From Compostibacter hankyongensis (GTDB taxonomy: Bacteria; Bacteroidota; Bacteroidia; Chitinophagales; Chitinophagaceae), in the NCBI RefSeq assembly GCF_039541075.1, contig NZ_BAABFN010000008.1, positions 1 to 5,968 on the forward strand: a stretch of DNA of 5,968 nt, read 5' to 3'. Under the pieces are notes generated by a model that worked only from the letters and a program-made list of their open reading frames with translations, ran no database searches and was not told where the DNA came from. How positions within the stretch are numbered: the first letter of the stretch is position 1; every line of letters begins with the position of its first letter. Positions 5,655 through 5,968 of the stretch are shown piece after piece. A program made the translations under genes and the position numbers.

Positions 5655-5968
5655 ATGCAGGCTACCACCATACTTTATAATGAGCTGGACCGGCCTACTA
5701 TAACGACCCTGTATAACACATCCAAAACAGTAACCCAGCTGCAGGCAGACGTCGATAATGCCGTAAGTACCAGTAGCGTCACGGTGACCCAGAGCGGAGA
5801 CCCTATCCAGGACCTGGTGGTCAATCACCGGGATCCCGGTATTTCTGTTTATAAAGCCCGGGGCAGCATCACCTTCGCCGCAGACGCCGGGGGCAGCTTC
5901 AGCAGCGGCGCCGGAGATGAGTTTGTCGCCGAGATAGACCCGGCTGCTACTACGCCCACGGTGAGGAC
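5655..5968 (+). CDS. RHS protein, internal segment lacking the N-terminus (continues beyond window)
   Basis: The frame is open from a TGA at 5613-5615 to the window end. RHS-like sequence is recognisable from about 5646 ('SFAMQATTILYNELDRP'), continuing as 'TTLYNTSKTVTQLQADVDNA', 'DLVVNHRDPGISVYKARG', 'SITFAADAGGSF' and 'GDEFVAEIDP'. This is the pattern found inside, well after the N-terminus of, Bacteroidota RHS proteins, upstream of the core seen elsewhere in this window. ATG 5655 is the only nearby start, but there is no signal peptide, so this is more likely a 5'-truncated gene or displaced fragment than a true gene start. GC content rises sharply at this point to the level of the other RHS core segments. 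It may lead into another core/tip/immunity cassette further right. Confidence 0.75.
   Translation, partial: MQATTILYNELDRPTITTLYNTSKTVTQLQADVDNAVSTSSVTVTQSGDPIQDLVVNHRDPGISVYKARGSITFAADAGGSFSSGAGDEFVAEIDPAATTPTVR

Noticed and set aside
5646..5828. Minus-strand 60-codon frame near the right edge
   Set aside because: It lies opposite a clear RHS coding segment and has no protein-like features.

Overview
The window is an accessory polymorphic-toxin (RHS) locus, almost certainly from a member of the Bacteroidota. The evidence is the style of the RHS core: 'DHLGDVRMVLTEQ', 'GPSIILKVMAGD', 'ETHYYPFGQTMAGIS', 'FKYNGKELN' and a terminal 'YDPQIGRF...DPIANID.DGL' block are typical of Bacteroidota RHS proteins. 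Ribosome-binding sites are also weak or absent at most genes. All genes point the same way (+). No rRNA, tRNA, CRISPR array, transposase or integrase is visible.

Layout. (1) 2-1918 is the 3' end of a large RHS gene that enters from the left. It has 332 codons of conserved core, then an AT-richer C-terminal tip of about 306 residues that I cannot assign to a family. (2) 1925-2308 follows after 6 bases and encodes a very hydrophobic 127-residue protein, the likely immunity protein for that tip. (3) RHS sequence resumes one base after that stop codon, shows a frameshift at a run of seven T, and becomes a second RHS C-terminal piece (2331-4259). Its core copies the first one codon for codon at an offset of 2464 bases, but its tip is different: an AHH-type HNH/Endonuclease VII nuclease. 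(4) 4256-4855 overlaps it by ATGA and encodes an Imm11/Imm43-like immunity protein. (5) 4856-5131 has no intact gene beyond a 33-codon ORF, but contains interrupted open stretches that look like a decayed third tip. (6) 5132-5566 encodes a 144-residue acidic soluble protein of unknown family, placed as a third immunity gene would be. (7) From about 5655 to the window end, GC-rich RHS sequence resumes in the middle of an RHS protein, without the normal N-terminus.

Interpretation. The most economical reading is one expressed RHS gene whose current tip is the unassigned beta-rich domain, followed by a row of displaced ('orphan') tip/immunity pairs carried on fragments of the RHS core. The 996-bp core repeat would let homologous recombination delete tip 1 and its immunity gene and join the upstream RHS in frame to the AHH nuclease. 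Keeping immunity genes downstream, even where the toxin has decayed (5132-5566), would protect the cell from sister strains carrying the older tips. The array layout, the repeat, the frameshift and the ATGA overlap are seen directly. The toxin and immunity roles rest on family resemblance and position. The tip-switching model is inference.
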